NCBI GenBank assembly: GCA_029204225.1
Contig: CM055104.1
Span: 46,195,835 to 46,259,834 of the forward strand
DNA from: Diphasiastrum complanatum
Taxonomy: Eukaryota; Streptophyta; Lycopodiopsida; Lycopodiales; Lycopodiaceae
Direction: 5' to 3'
Length of the DNA stretch: 64,000 nucleotides
Shown: positions 20,060 through 32,327 of the stretch, in pieces
How the letters are laid out: each line of letters begins with the position of its first letter
Position numbering within the stretch: position 1 is the stretch's first letter
Notes under the pieces: model-generated
What the model was told of the DNA's origin: nothing
What the model saw: the letters and a program-made list of their open reading frames with translations, nothing else
Database searches by the model: none
Made by a program: the position numbers and the translations under genes

Positions 20060-21530
20060 TTGAACCATCCCGACCATATTCAACCGCACTACAGTCATTG
20101 CGACCACCTTCCATTCGTAACGATCGCATTGAACAGTAGTGACCGCTCTGTACTGTGAGAACTGCACTGAGCCGTAGGGGATACATTCATGCCCTCAGCC
20201 GTAGTCCGCTTGCTTTTCACCCGCAGTCACACCACCTCCACAATTCCACCATCGGGATTGCCATCTTTCCACCTCTCATGCTTTCCAACAAGCTATCTCA
20301 CTGACCGTTTTGACCCGTAGTGACCGCACACCAATTACACCATTTTTTTCTCACCAACCCCATACATAGTTGCACGATAGTAACCGCCACACCGCACTTG
20401 ATCGCAACTGACAAACACAATCCATCGTAACCCGTAGGGATCGTAATCCATCGTAACCCATTCGAACCGCAAACCACCGCAAACCACTACCATCCCTCGC
20501 AAACCGTTTGGACTGCCAACCACTGAACCGTTGAAACCACAAGACCACCTTACAACGCCCACACAAATTCAACCACATCCACCTTTCAGCCGTAGCGGCC
20601 TCATTCACCTATAAAACGAGCGTATTCAAACCACAATAAATAGTAGCAACTGCATTCCAAACCACTCCATCTCCATTTGTCCTTGAATCCGTAATAGACC
20701 GCAACAGCCACCAGCCGCCACATTACAACCGCATACATCCGTTCCACCCGCACCCCAACTACATCAGCTTTTGATCCATACTGACTCCCGTGAACCATGC
20801 CATACCTAAGTGTCCCTTTGACATAACACAAAATCCTCTTTGCTGCTTTCCAATGACAAACTTTTGGTAAAGCCATGAATTGACTCACCATACCCACTGC
20901 ATATGAAATGTTTGGTCGAGTAGTCATTAGATAGATAAGATTACCTACAAGCTGCCTATAAAGTGTTTCATTCACACTTTCAAAATTTTCCTCTTTTGTA
21001 AGCTTTACACCTGAATCATAAGGTGTAGTAATGGGCTTACAATCAAGCATGTTAAACTTCTTAAGTAACTCTCTTGCATACTTTGCTTGTGATATGAAAA
21101 AATTTTCCTTTGACCTCCAAACTTCAATACCCAAACAATACTGCAGTCTCTCCAAATCTTTCATATCAAACTCCTGTGAAAGATTGTTCTTTATTTTCTC
21201 TATTAGTGACTTATTTGACCACATGCATCTAACTGGAACCAGCTCACAATCCAAGCACACCCACCGTAGTACCGCAGCCACCGCATTAGCCCGCAAATAA
21301 CCACATCCCAGCTACAATTAGTGACTGCCTTGAACAATAGTAACCACTATCACCATACCAGACCATATTTTAACCACCAACTGACCGCATTCAATTGTTC
21401 CACCACATTCATCCGTATAAACCGCAAACTAGTCGCCTTGCACTCACATCACCCGTGGACCTGTAGCAACTGCATTCCGACGAACGTATTCACCGTAACA
21501 AAGAGTCCAAGAAGCCTATTTACACAATCC
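20060..21530. repeat. ACCGC/GTAACC-rich degenerate repeat tract
   Basis: Irregular short repeats such as AACCGCA, GTAGTGACCGC and CCGTAG run from about 20060 to 20770 and resume at about 21230-21530. The two halves flank a foreign Copia RT piece. No credible gene. It continues the repetitive leader upstream of the Gypsy gag. Confidence 0.55.
20775..21230 (-). pseudogene. Copia RT C-terminal fragment
   Basis: The minus-strand frame reads FDMKDLERLQYCLGIEVWRS, ISQAKYARELLKKFNML, YRQLVGNLIYLMTTRPNISY and HWKAAKRILCYVKGTLRYG. This is the thumb/connection part of Copia RT before RNase H. Flanking residues in the same open frame come from the ACCGC tract. No LTR or duplication is visible; it may be filler DNA or a truncated insertion. 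Confidence 0.85.
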
Positions 21531-21550
21531 TATGGTACTCTAAAGTTGTT

Positions 21551-22140
21551 ATGAATCGTGCTTACGATCCGAATTCTACGGAGGACTATCCCCCAAAGAT
21601 GGTCTCCCCATCCACCGAACAAGCTCGATTTAATCGATATTCCAGGATGAAATCCCAAGTCCAAGAGCCATCCACCAACCCATTCGACAGATGGGAACCC
21701 ATGCGTTATGAAGCTCCATATGAGCGACCACATTTTCATGTTGCCGAATCTTCACATGCACGAGCTCACTTAAACAGAGCTTTTGCAAATAATGTTCCAC
21801 GTACTGAAAAATGTATCCCAAAGCTAGACTTACCTAAGTACGATGGTAACACTTATCCTCAAAGATTTCTTCAAGTGTTTGAGAATGCATGTGATGTTTA
21901 TGGCCAGACATCACCAGACGCCATGGTATAGCTCTTCTCGATGACCATGATCGATCGCGCATGAGAATGGTTTTTTAACCTTGATCGTGAAGATAAACGT
22001 GACTGGTCCCTCTTGAAGGAGGCCTTTATCAAATGTTTCAAGCCATTTCACTTGATAGAAAGTCCTTTTGTCAAGGTCAATAACATCAAAATGACAAAAG
22101 ACGAAAAAGTCTGTGACTACATTAAATGATTTAAAAGATT
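21551..22140 (+). pseudogene. Ty3/gypsy-type gag, decayed
   Basis: The 126-residue frame contains CIPKLDLPKYDGNTYPQRFL and FENACDVYG, the start of a Retrotrans_gag-like domain. After TAG at 21929 homology continues with one stop: FFNLDREDKRDWSLLKEAFI and KDEKVCDYIK in the next ~200 bp. This suits the Gypsy LTR and leader upstream. Pol is not present downstream; LTR-like sequence starts at 22158. Confidence 0.65.
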
Positions 22141-22157
22141 AAAAAGTCAGGTACAAG

Positions 22158-22545
22158 ATATGAAGAATTGCCAAAAATTGGCAAATCTAGCTTGATCAAA
22201 AACCATGTAGAATAGTGTACACAAGTGGGTCCCACACATGTGAGGCCATGATGCCACATGGGAAACCCATCCTAATGTAGGTTAGGTCAAGTCAAGAGAG
22301 TTGGTCATGTCTATTTGGTGGTCATCCCTACTTTATAGGACCTACACCTAAGTTTAAGGTGAAAATTTGACCAACTAGCTACCTACCAAGCATAACTCTA
22401 GGAAATAGACTAGGGTTTCATTTTAGGTCAAGGAGAGTGAGTTAACTTCCTTATTACATGCTGGAAATCCACCTAACTTCAAGAAGGAAGTCGAATTTGC
22501 TATGTATTCCCTCTCTCCATAGTGAGAAGATAGAAAATTTTTGGA
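22158..22545 (+). repeat. Copia LTR fragment
   Basis: It starts TGAAGAATTGCC and resembles the minus-strand LTR at 10141-10508 over its first ~120 bp. It includes CACACATGTGAGG, a relaxed version of the CACGTG palindrome of other LTRs here. It ends where homology to decayed Copia RT begins. Confidence 0.5.
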
Positions 22546-23480
22546 TAGATCGATAGGGTAATTTGCTCATTTCATTTCTTCCTTCAAGACTTTGAGAACA
22601 TTGATCTTTTGAGTAATTTTAGCCCAAGCTCTAATGGTGTTTAGGGTTTTCAATATCAAATCTTTTGCAGACTTAGTATCTTTGATGGGCTAAGTATATT
22701 TATCTATTTATCCTATCTCTCAAAATCTGAATGCCTAGACAATAATGAGCATTGCCTAGATTTGTAATCTCAAACTCATTGGAAAGTTGGGTTTTGACTT
22801 CTTGTAAAAAAACACTTATCATTGTTAAATAGGAGTGTATCATCCACATATAAGGAAACAATGACAAACAAATTCACAATGGCACTCGCCATATAGAGCC
22901 TTGTGTAGCTTACATACGTAGCTTTCATTCCCTTCCACCTCATTTATTTCTAGTTGCTCCATGTAAATGTGCCCCTCTATGATGCCATTAGAAAAGTAGT
23001 TTCATCCATCTGATGCACTTCAAGATCTGCGACAATTGCATAAGAATACAAGAGTCTATTGGATGCAAGTTTAATAGCAGGACTAGTGAAAATCACTAAA
23101 AGGTATTTGAAAATAGCCTTTTGCAACCAATCTTGCCTTCCATATTCCAACTGAGAGTTCCATCTGGATTGCACTTCAATCTAAAAATCTACCTGCAAGA
23201 AATTATATTCTTGCAAAGGTCCAGAAATATCATTCTTGATTATGATATTCGACATCCATTGCTTTCTTCCAATACTTCAAATCTATAGATGATTAGGCTT
23301 CATCTACGACTATTGGTTCTTCCACAAATGAACAAGAAGTTGTGTATTCATCAATGAATCTCAGTGGTGGTTCACTGACCTAAGTTGATCTTTGTCTGAA
23401 AGAATTTGAAAAAGAATAGTCTAAACTACCTACAAGAATTTTGGGTGTTATCTCATAACTGCTTCCATAATTCAAATATC
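22545..23480 (-). pseudogene. Copia-6 RT fragment (minus copy)
   Basis: Reading the minus strand from ~23400 downward: PPLRFIDEYTTSCSFVEEPI, then (S)SIDLKYWKKAMDVEYHN, then CNPDGTLSW (RT start), then later RT blocks, all with many stops and gaps. It is the inverted counterpart of 30379-31290. A 20-bp direct duplication (CATAATTCAAATATCCTAGT) sits at about 23468-23508. Confidence 0.75.
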
Positions 23481-23559
23481 CTAGTCATAATTCAAATATC
23501 CTAGTCTGTAATGCCATAACCATAAAAAAATTTGCCACCCATATTAGAAGGGTCTCAAC

Positions 23560-24385
23560 ATTTATCCAAAAAGGCAATATTATAAAGGAGGAAATGACTA
23601 ATTTATAACACTAGGCATACCACATTTGATTCAAACAACAAGGGATAGTGGCAAGCCACAAGGGCCTGCCTTTATGAAATGCTAGTTAAGAACTTGGTAG
23701 GAAGTTGTGTTGTCTTATCCTGGCTTGATGTATGCACAACTTGGTGTTTTGAAGGATAGGTACATAGTTTTGCTGAGAGGTGTTAAACAAAAGGGGCTTT
23801 ATAAAGGATTTCACTGAACATGATGGTGTTTTGAGGATTTTTAAGATTAATTGATTTTCAAACTAGAAAAGATGCAAAGTTGAATGAATGGTGGTTCCAC
23901 CAATGTTGTATGCAACTTTGTCTGTGTATGGTAGTAGCAAAGCTTTTAGTAGTTCAATATCTACCGAGTAGTATTTGTAATAGTGTCGTGATAAGCCTTG
24001 AACTAAAATAAATCATCGTGAATGTTTATCTAATACGTACACCTCCTACTAGAAATAAATGAAGGCGTTTGTTTGGGTATATTCGTTTCAAATGCATGAT
24101 ATCATCAAAAATCACTTATTGTTTTTTACTTAAACTTCATATATGCTTCAAATAAGTTTCTTGATCCATTAATTTGTATAGTCGCATTGGTTTTTCTTGG
24201 ACCTTATGTAGAGCAGTTGGTTTTTTAATAAAAGGGATGTGAAGTTGGATGTCATAATTATGTTGTTGTTCATCGTGTTGATCTATATTAGCAATGAAAT
24301 CCTCTTATGTATTTTTTGTAATGGTAGAATGGGTTGACGATACAAGAGCAGTATATGTGTTTGAGAACTCATAATTGAATCTGGT
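23560..24385. other. No recognisable feature
   Basis: AT-rich non-coding DNA. I find no long frame, LTR edge or RNA. Confidence 0.5.
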
Positions 24386-24714
24386 GTAAGTTGTTTGGAT
24401 GGTATTATATTGGAAATCGTATGCATCCTTGAAAGTTGTGTAATGTTCAATGACATTGTTTTTAAAGTTTGTCAATGGTTTGTATATTAGTAGTTGTTCA
24501 TCATAAAAGCTTTCAAGGTCCCTATGTTTATTATAATGTACAAACCTTATTATTTGTGGGGTTCTACATTTGCAAATATTGGAGCCAGTTACACAATAGA
24601 ATGAAATGTATTTTGCTAAACATAAATGTACATGGGTATTTGGTCATGCAAGATATTTTTCAATTTTGATTTTGTAATTTATATGTGTGAATTTGGTTCT
24701 AGATTTTGTAATTT
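24386..24714 (+). repeat. Dispersed repeat X, copy 1
   Basis: It is closely similar to 54946-55240, from TAAGTTGTTTGGATGGTATT through TTGGTTCTAGA(A)TTTTGTAA, with a few small indels. Class unknown; the one open stretch is short and shifts between copies. Confidence 0.75.
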
Positions 24715-24803
24715 GTTCCTATCAACATCCTACACCTAGATGCTTGATATAAAAAACATAAGACCCCTATATCTAACATAGATAATCTTTTTCAATTCTT
24801 CAC

Positions 24804-27317
24804 ACTCCTAATAAAATATTATCTATGAAGATTTAAGCATTGATCTTGATATAACTCCAAGATTAGATCTATGCTTGATGAAAGCACTTTTTCTCAAAGG
24901 CTTGGTGAGTAGATCGGCAATACAAGAGGATAAAGACATGATTTTCATAAAAATCAATTTCTAGGCCTAGGATGTAATGTATCTCTCCTAGATCTTGCAT
25001 TTTAAACTCACATCCAAGTGCTAGCTTAGTTTCATCAACTAGCTTGATACAACTTCCACAAAGAATAATGTCATCAACATAAATTAGAAGAATGACAATA
25101 TTGCTATCAACAAACTTTAGATACATGGAAGGATCATAGTCACTAAGAGTAAATCCTAGTGAGATAAGAAAAGAATTAAGTCTTGAATACCATGATCTTG
25201 GTGCTTGCTTGAGTCCATAAAGACTTTTGAAGAGAAAGCACACTTTGGACTCATCCTTGATGAATCCTTGAGGTTGTTCCATATAGATCTCCTCCTCAAG
25301 ATAACCATTTAGAAAAGCATTGGATACATCTAATTGGAACACCTTCCACTTAAAGAAACAAGCAAGAAAAATAAGATTTCTTATTGCCACCATCTTTGCA
25401 ATGGGTGCAAAGGTCTCCTCATAATCAAGGCCATGGATTTGAGCAAATCCTTTGGCACATAATCTTGCTTTATACTTGTTGATGGTGCCATCATGATTGA
25501 ACTTGATCTGAAATACCCACTTGCAACCAATCACATGCTTGTTGGATGGAGGATCCACAAGCTCCCAAGTATTGTTGGTGATCAATGCATCATACTCTTG
25601 CTTCATGGCATCATACCACTCCTTGGTATTGAGTGCCTCTTGTACATTCTTTGGCTCTTCATGAGAGACATAAAAAACATAATTAGTGGAATGAAGATCC
25701 ACTTGTTTGCCTTTGTCAACATATGAGAGCCTCTTAGGCTCGGATCTATCTCTCATGGACCTTCTTGGTGAGAAAATCTGAGGAGAGTCTTCTTCAAATC
25801 TCGACCCCATCACATCATGATTGTCTTCAAAATCAATAATTGGTGATGCATCCATAGACTTCTTGATCTAGGCCTCTTCAAAAGATGAGTGTTGATCTTC
25901 ATGAAAGACAACATCTCTACTTTCAATAACTTGAGAAGTAGAGAGTATAAAGACTCTATAAGCCTTCTTGGTGGATGAGTATCCAACCATGATCCCTTTG
26001 CATGCACTAGGATCTTCCTTCTTCCTTGTTTCCAAGGGAATATGGGCAAAGCATATGCATCCAAAAACTCTAAGGTGATCAACCTTAGGCTTCTTCAAAT
26101 ATAAGATTTCATATGGTGACTTTCCTCCAAGAGCTATATGTAGGAGCCTATTGCAAAGATAATTTGCACAATTAATGGCTTCTCCCCAAAAATCTTTGAT
26201 GCCTCAATTCTCATAGATTTTACACATTCACATAGAGATCTATTCTCTCTCTCGGCCACTCCATTTTGAGATGGAGAGTAAGAAGAGAACTCTCTTTTGA
26301 TGCCTTCCAGCTCACAAAAATCATGAAATTCATTGGAGATTTATTCACCACCTCCATCACTTCTAAGAGTTTTAATCTTGAATGAGAATTGCTTCTCTAC
26401 ATAAGCTTTGAAAATAAGAAAATGATCAAACACCATAGATTTAGAAGCAAGAAGATATATCCAAGTGAATCTTGTGAAATTATCAATGAAAGTAACAAAA
26501 CAAGTGACTCCTCCCTTGCTTGTAGTTGATGAGAAATGCACATCCGAGTGGATTAACTCCAAAGGATGCTTGCTTTTGATAGAAGATCTTGTAAATTGCT
26601 TTTTGTGAGATCTAGCAATAGCACAAGCCTCACAAGGCTTGATCTTCTTGGAGAATGACTTTGGCAAGCCAATAGCTTTGGCTTCTTTGATCATAGAGAG
26701 CATGGATTTGTAGTTGGGATGTCCCAACCTCCTATGCCATAACTCCTCCATAGAGAGCTTGTTCACAAGAGCAACATTACAAGCATTCACATACTCATTT
26801 GGATCTAGTTTATAGATGCCTCCAAATCTAGATCCTAATGCAAGTATCTCATTATTCTTCTTGATAGTGCAAGTATCAACATTGAATTTTACATCATTTG
26901 CAGTGTATATTGATTTCTTGACTCCATCATAAGGTGCAATAGAAGAGAAAGAGTCCTTGGAGCTACACATATGTGAAGAGGTTCCACTATCAATATACCA
27001 TAGGCCGTCCTTCTTGAAAGGAGTAGATGAAAAACTAAAGACCATAAGAGATCCCTCTCCACTTGCAATAGTGTCTTCCTTCTCATTGGTAATGTTGGCT
27101 TGCTTGAGTTGATTTTTCTTCTTGAAGCAATGGGTGGCATAATGGCCTTTCTTGCCACAATAAAAGCACTTGATCTTCCTCTTCTTGAGCTTGGATGATG
27201 AAGCATTAGAGGAATCATCTTCCTCCTCATCTTTGTCTTTGGATTTGACTTTGTCCTTGCTTGAGGATTGTTGATGTTGGTTCTTGCTCCTCCCTTTGTG
27301 CTTATCCTTGGCAAAGA
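24804..27317 (-). pseudogene. Copia-4: truncated, internally deleted element
   Basis: Minus-strand order: end of gag with zinc knuckle CFYCGKKGHYATHC (~27165); protease WYIDSGTSSHM (~26990); GAG-pre-integrase LWHRRLGHPN (~26735); integrase IHSDVHFS (~26545) and LRSDGGGE followed by a stop at ~26340; SPSQNGVAERENRS (~26265); linker; RT from ~25690 with YVDDII (~25080). After ENHVFIL (~24930) the sequence jumps out of frame to the C-terminal end of RNase H (IADLLTKPLRKSAFIKHRSN), so most of RNase H is missing. The 3' LTR would start TGTGAAGAATTG at 24804, after which sequence is lost into repeat X. Several stops and shifts. Confidence 0.9.
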
Positions 27318-30300
27318 GAGCTTATCAAAGCAACGATTCTTCTTCAAGGCCTAATACTATATCAGAGTGCAAGATCTTATACTTGATATCTTTCGCGATA
27401 TCAAATTATTCTTCAGTTCGAATCAATTTGTTTCGATATCATAGAACTGATTTCCACAACACGGTATCTCTCTTAATGTCTTTAGGCTAAAGTTCCAGAT
27501 GGATTCCTAAAGTAAAGCCGATCTTATTGCAGACAAATTGAATGGATCCAATTATCATTTGTGAAAATAAGAAGACCTAACTAATCACCAACGAGTTGTG
27601 GGATGTTGTCACAGGTATAGAAGTAAAGTCTGAAGACGACACAGAAGACTCAAAGTGAAAATCAAAGGATGGTAAAGCTTTCACGCTTATTATCCTCAAT
27701 ATATCAGATACTCAAATTGGCCACATAGCTGAAGCCAAAATTTCAAAAGAATTTTGGGACATCCTGAGCTCACTATATGATGTGAGAGACATAACTACTA
27801 AGTTGCATCTTCGAAGGAAATTCTTCACACTCAAGATGTCAAACAATGATTCTCTTCAGAATCATATTAACCCCTCCGTTGTTGGATCAATCATAGATGA
27901 TCAAGACACAATTATGACATTGCTTTCAAGCATGCCCTCTACATATGAGAATTGGGTGACAATCATTACGACACACTCAAATATAATTCTTACCAGAGTT
28001 ATCACTGTGTTGCTGCAAGAAGATAATCGAAGAACTCAAGACACTCCGTCTACCTCTTCATCTCATGCTCTATATGTCAACAAGGGCTCAAAACGACAAA
28101 AGCAGAAGAACTCCAAGCAGTCTACATCGAATCAGAAACAGACTCAAAGTCAAGAACAACCATCAAATCCACATTCGTCGAAGAAGATGTTTTGGAGGTA
28201 TTGCAAACGCAATAACCATGAGATCTAGGATTGCCGAATTCTCAAAGTGAAGAATGCAGCCAAGCAACCTGATCAACAAGCAAATACAGTTACAGCATCT
28301 CCTGAAGTCGAAATGGACGAAGGCGCTTTTATGGTCAAAGACAAATACGCAAATTCGGATGATTCGTGGTTTCTGAATTTTGGAGCTACTCAACATATGA
28401 CCAATCATCGTGAGATTTTCCATTCCCTCATAAGTTGGAGTTTGAGTCTGTTCAATGCAGAATTATCGATAGGAGTAATAAGATCCTTGCACTCGGCAAG
28501 AGGCATGGATACTTATATAGATTGGCACATTGTTATTCTGATTCTAGTCAAGCTTTGAAAACCTCTGTTCTTGTCAATAAAGCATTACTATGGCATCATC
28601 GCTTAGGAAACTCAAAGCACTGAGGTCCGACAACGGGGGGAATACATCTCCACTGAATTCAAGGAGTACTACCTTAACAACGACATTGAGCAACAATACA
28701 TTACCTCCTATTCGCCTCAATCAAATGCTCTTGCTGAGAGAAATAACATAACCTTAGTTGAATCGGCAAAGTGCATGTTATCACATGCGTCACTTCTGAA
28801 GTCCTTCTAGGTTGAAGCTGTTTCAACAGCAAACTATATTCAGAATTGATGTCCTACTAAAGGTCTCTCAGAAAAAACACCATTCGAAGTTTGGATAGCT
28901 ACCAAACCTTTTTTATCGAATTTAGAAGGGATGTACTGCTTATGCGCAAATTCCTCATGATCTCAAGAAGAAGCTCGAATTCTAGAGTATCAAATGTATT
29001 TTTATCAACTACACTATTTCATATGAAGCTTACAAGTTGTTCGATCCTATCGAGTTGAAGATATTCACTAGCCAGGATGTCATCTTCATCGAAGATCAGT
29101 TTATCGACCTCAAAGGAAAAGGTAAAGCTCATGTAGTCGACTCTTCAGTTTCACTTCGAGGTTCCTCAGTCGACTATTCTCATTGAAGGTCCAAGCTCAT
29201 CTACTTTTGACAAACGACATATCAACGGCGAGTCCGAAGATGATGATGTTGCAGTTCAACAACTATAGTATGATGAAAATGATCAACTTCCTCTATCACC
29301 CAGAAGATCAACAAGAATTAGCAGACCACCTATTAGGTATATCGACGAGTCTGTAGCCTACCTTGTTCATGAGCCGACAACTGTCAAAGAGGCACTCAGT
29401 CAGTCCGATTACGATCTTTGAAAATAAGCTATGGATAAAGAGTAATCATCTCTTATCAAGAACCAGACATGGACGATTGTCGAATTACCTACTAGCAGAA
29501 ACGTAGTTGATTATAAATGGATTTTCAAAGTCAAGTACAAAAGTAGACGGAAGCATCGACAGAAAAAAAAGCTCGACTTGTTGCTAGAGGATTTTCTCAG
29601 GTATACAATGTCAATTACATTGAGACCTTCAGTCCAATAGTCAAGCATTCTTCTATTCAACTTTTATTGTCGTTTGCTGCTGCTGTAGATTTGGAAATAC
29701 ATCAAATGGATGTACATATAACATATCTCAATGGAGTGATCAAAGAAGACAATTGCATGGTGCAATCCGATGGTTATATTATCGAAGGTAAACACAATCA
29801 TGTATGTAAACTCCATAAGGCACTTTATGGCTTGAAGCAATCTGCTCGAGATTGGTTTCAAAGGACCAATACTTCTATTATTGATCATGGCTATATACCA
29901 AGGTCTTCATATTCGAATGTTTACTTCAAGACAGTGCAGCAGTCTTTTATCATTATCACTTTGTGGACGACACATTGCTCTTTGGCAAAAGTATCGATCT
30001 AACAAAAGAAGCTAAGACAATGCTATCTTCCGAATTTCGACATGACCAATCTAGGCGAAGCTCATTTCTACCTTGGTATTCAAATCCACAGAGACAGAAA
30101 TCAAAAGTTGCTCTACATTACTCAACAGAGGTACATCTATAATATGTTAGTCAGATATAATTTAGTTAATTGCAAGTTAGCTCTCTCACCAATGGGACCA
30201 GGTCTCAAATTGTCAAAGGACCAATGCTCTCAAATAATCGAAGAGAAGGAGCAGATGCGTGAGTATTCTTATCATTCGACAATAGAATCTCTTATGTACA

Positions 30301-30378
30301 CAATGATCTGTACCAGGCCAGACATAGTTTTTGCAGTCAGTTCCTTAAGTCAGTATATGACTAACCTTGATATAGCCT
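27318..30378 (+). pseudogene. Copia-5: heavily decayed gag-pol
   Basis: A degenerate primer site (TATATCAGAG, ~27358) precedes gag ATG 27499. Gag has TAA at 27508 and TGA at 27562; the latter is the same Trp codon lost in the gag at 13053. Then: a broken zinc knuckle (~28200), protease as WFLNFGATQHM (Ser lost), LLWHHRLGNS, a large deletion into LRSDNGG of integrase, AERNNITLVES, RT WIFKVKYKS and HQMDVHITYLNGV (~29700), LYGLKQSARDWFQ, and TNLGEAHFYLGIQIH. It ends within the RT C-terminal region at SLSQYMTNLDIA, where it joins Copia-6 sequence at 30379. Confidence 0.88.
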
Positions 30379-31355
30379 AATCATCTATAGAATTGAAGTA
30401 TTGGAAGAAAGCAATGGATGTCGAATATCATAATCAAGAATGATACCTGGACCTTTGCAAGAATATAATTTCTTGCAAGTAGATTTTTAGATTGAAGTGC
30501 AATCCAGATGGAACTCTCAGTTGGAATATGGAAGGCAAGATTGCTTGCAAAAGGCTATTTTCAAATACCTTTTAGTGATTTTCACTAGTCCTGCTATTAA
30601 ACTTGCATCCGATAGACTCTTGTATCCTTATGCAATTGTCGCAGATCTTGAAGTGCATCAGATGGATGAAACTACTTTTCTAATGGCATCATAGAGGGGC
30701 ACATTTACATGGAGCAACTAGAAGTAAATGAGGTGGAAGGGAAGGAAAGCTATGTATGTAAGCTACACAAGGCTCTATATGGCGAGTGTACCATTAATCC
30801 ATTGTGAATTTGTTTGTCATTGTTTCCTTATATGTGGACATTAATTGATTGTGAATTTGTTTGTCATTGTTTCCTTGTGTACCATTAATCCATTGTGAAT
30901 TTGTTTGTCATTGTTTCCCTCATATATGGACATTAATCCATTGTGAATTTGTTTGTCATTGTTTCCTTATATGTGGATGATACACTCCTATTTAGCAATG
31001 ACAAGAGTTTTTTTACAAGAAGTCAAAACCCAACTTTCCAATGAGTTTGAGATTACAAATCTAGGCAATGCTCATTATTGTCTAGGCATTCAGATTTTGA
31101 GAGATAGGATAAATAGATGAATATACTTGTCCCATCAAAGATACTAAGTCTTGCAAAATGTACTAAAAAGATTTGGTATTGAAAACCGTAAACACCATCA
31201 CAGCCTGGGCCAAAATTACTCAAAAGATCAATGTTCTCAAAGTCTTGAAGGAAGAAATGAAATGAGCAAATTACCCTATCAATCTATTATAGGATCTTTG
31301 ATGTATGATCAGACCAGATCAGACATGGCTTCTTTTGTTAGCACTGTTAGTTAGT
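30379..31355 (+). pseudogene. Copia-6 RT fragment (plus copy)
   Basis: It starts ELKYWKKAMDVEYHN, then IFRLKCNPDGTLSW, LHKALYG, FLQEVKTQLSNEFEITN and LPYQSIIGSLMY, all with stops. It is the inverted partner of 22545-23310. Relative to that copy it carries a local expansion of a ~47-bp unit (30787-30975). Homology stops near 31355. Confidence 0.75.
30787..30975 (+). repeat. ~47-bp tandem repeat, four units
   Basis: Four units contain CCATTGTGAATTTGTTTGTC (one has GATTG) followed by ATTGTTTCC and ATRTGGACATTAA-type spacers. The inverted copy at ~22830-22880 has one unit, so this array arose by local expansion in the plus copy. Confidence 0.85.
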
Positions 31356-32327
31356 TTACAAGTAGAATAGTAGATTTGTATAGTAGCATTTTGGATCATA
31401 AATATCATCAATTGCTACAAAATGGTTGTGTTCAAATTTGTTCACAAAATGACAAAATGAAGGCAAAGGTCAAGGACAGCGAGGAGCACCCCCTCAATTC
31501 AGCATCTACACTATTCACATGTCTTTTGACTTCTTCTTCACAGGCTAGTTCAATAATCATGCAGCATGCTGGTAATATAGCATACATTTGTCATGCCCTT
31601 CTTTCTTCCTTCATTGTAAGTGCTAGCTCAAGAAGAAGGTGAGTTCCTAATTCATAGAAGCATGCTCGCAAAGGCAAAAGATGGCATGATTTTGCAGCTA
31701 AATTAGATATAAAATGATCTTATAGGTAGACGTGGAACCTACAACAAACAAAACACACTAAAATATTTCGGTCTCTCACATCATCATGTGTCAATCGTTC
31801 TGTTATCAGAAGTTTATCCAGTGATTTAAGATTGTTTATCCAGTGACAGCCCGGTAGTCAGCTATCACAATCTGCAGATAGATTTACAGCACCATGAAAG
31901 CTGCGAAAAAGATGCAAAAGGGCTGTCTGCATTCTCCATATCCTTAGCAAATAGATAATGATGATCATGATAACCGAGTCTCTGACTCTACTTCTCTTAC
32001 ACGCAGCAGGAATACGACGATGGCAAAAACCTAGCCTTTCTTGGCAGCTAAGGGCGCTAGAGTATAACCTGCCACTGCGAAGACGTTTCAGATCTCTACA
32101 TTACTTAACCAAACGTAATTCTAAACCACAAGAGTGCTATATTTTCATAAACTGTAATAGCATATACATATAGACAAAATTTCCCGGTGGTCGGGTCCTG
32201 CATCACAAGTAACATGGTTATTGACTATTCAGCTCACACCAAACTGGCGGTCTTGGTCTCAAACTTTTCCTCTAACTCAGCACCAGCACGCAGCCCTTAC
32301 TTCTCCTGCGACTTACTGATCTCGTAA
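31356..32327. other. No recognisable gene
   Basis: About 970 bp without a supported frame on either strand. The part next to 32327 would be the 3' flank or UTR of the minus-strand 567-aa frame. Confidence 0.45.

Noticed and set aside
19329-20139. 191-, 106- and 91-aa overlapping frames with RQISTD/ASDLDRR repeats
   Set aside because: They are three-frame translations of a 25-bp tandem array; 25 is not a multiple of three, so all frames stay open by repetition.
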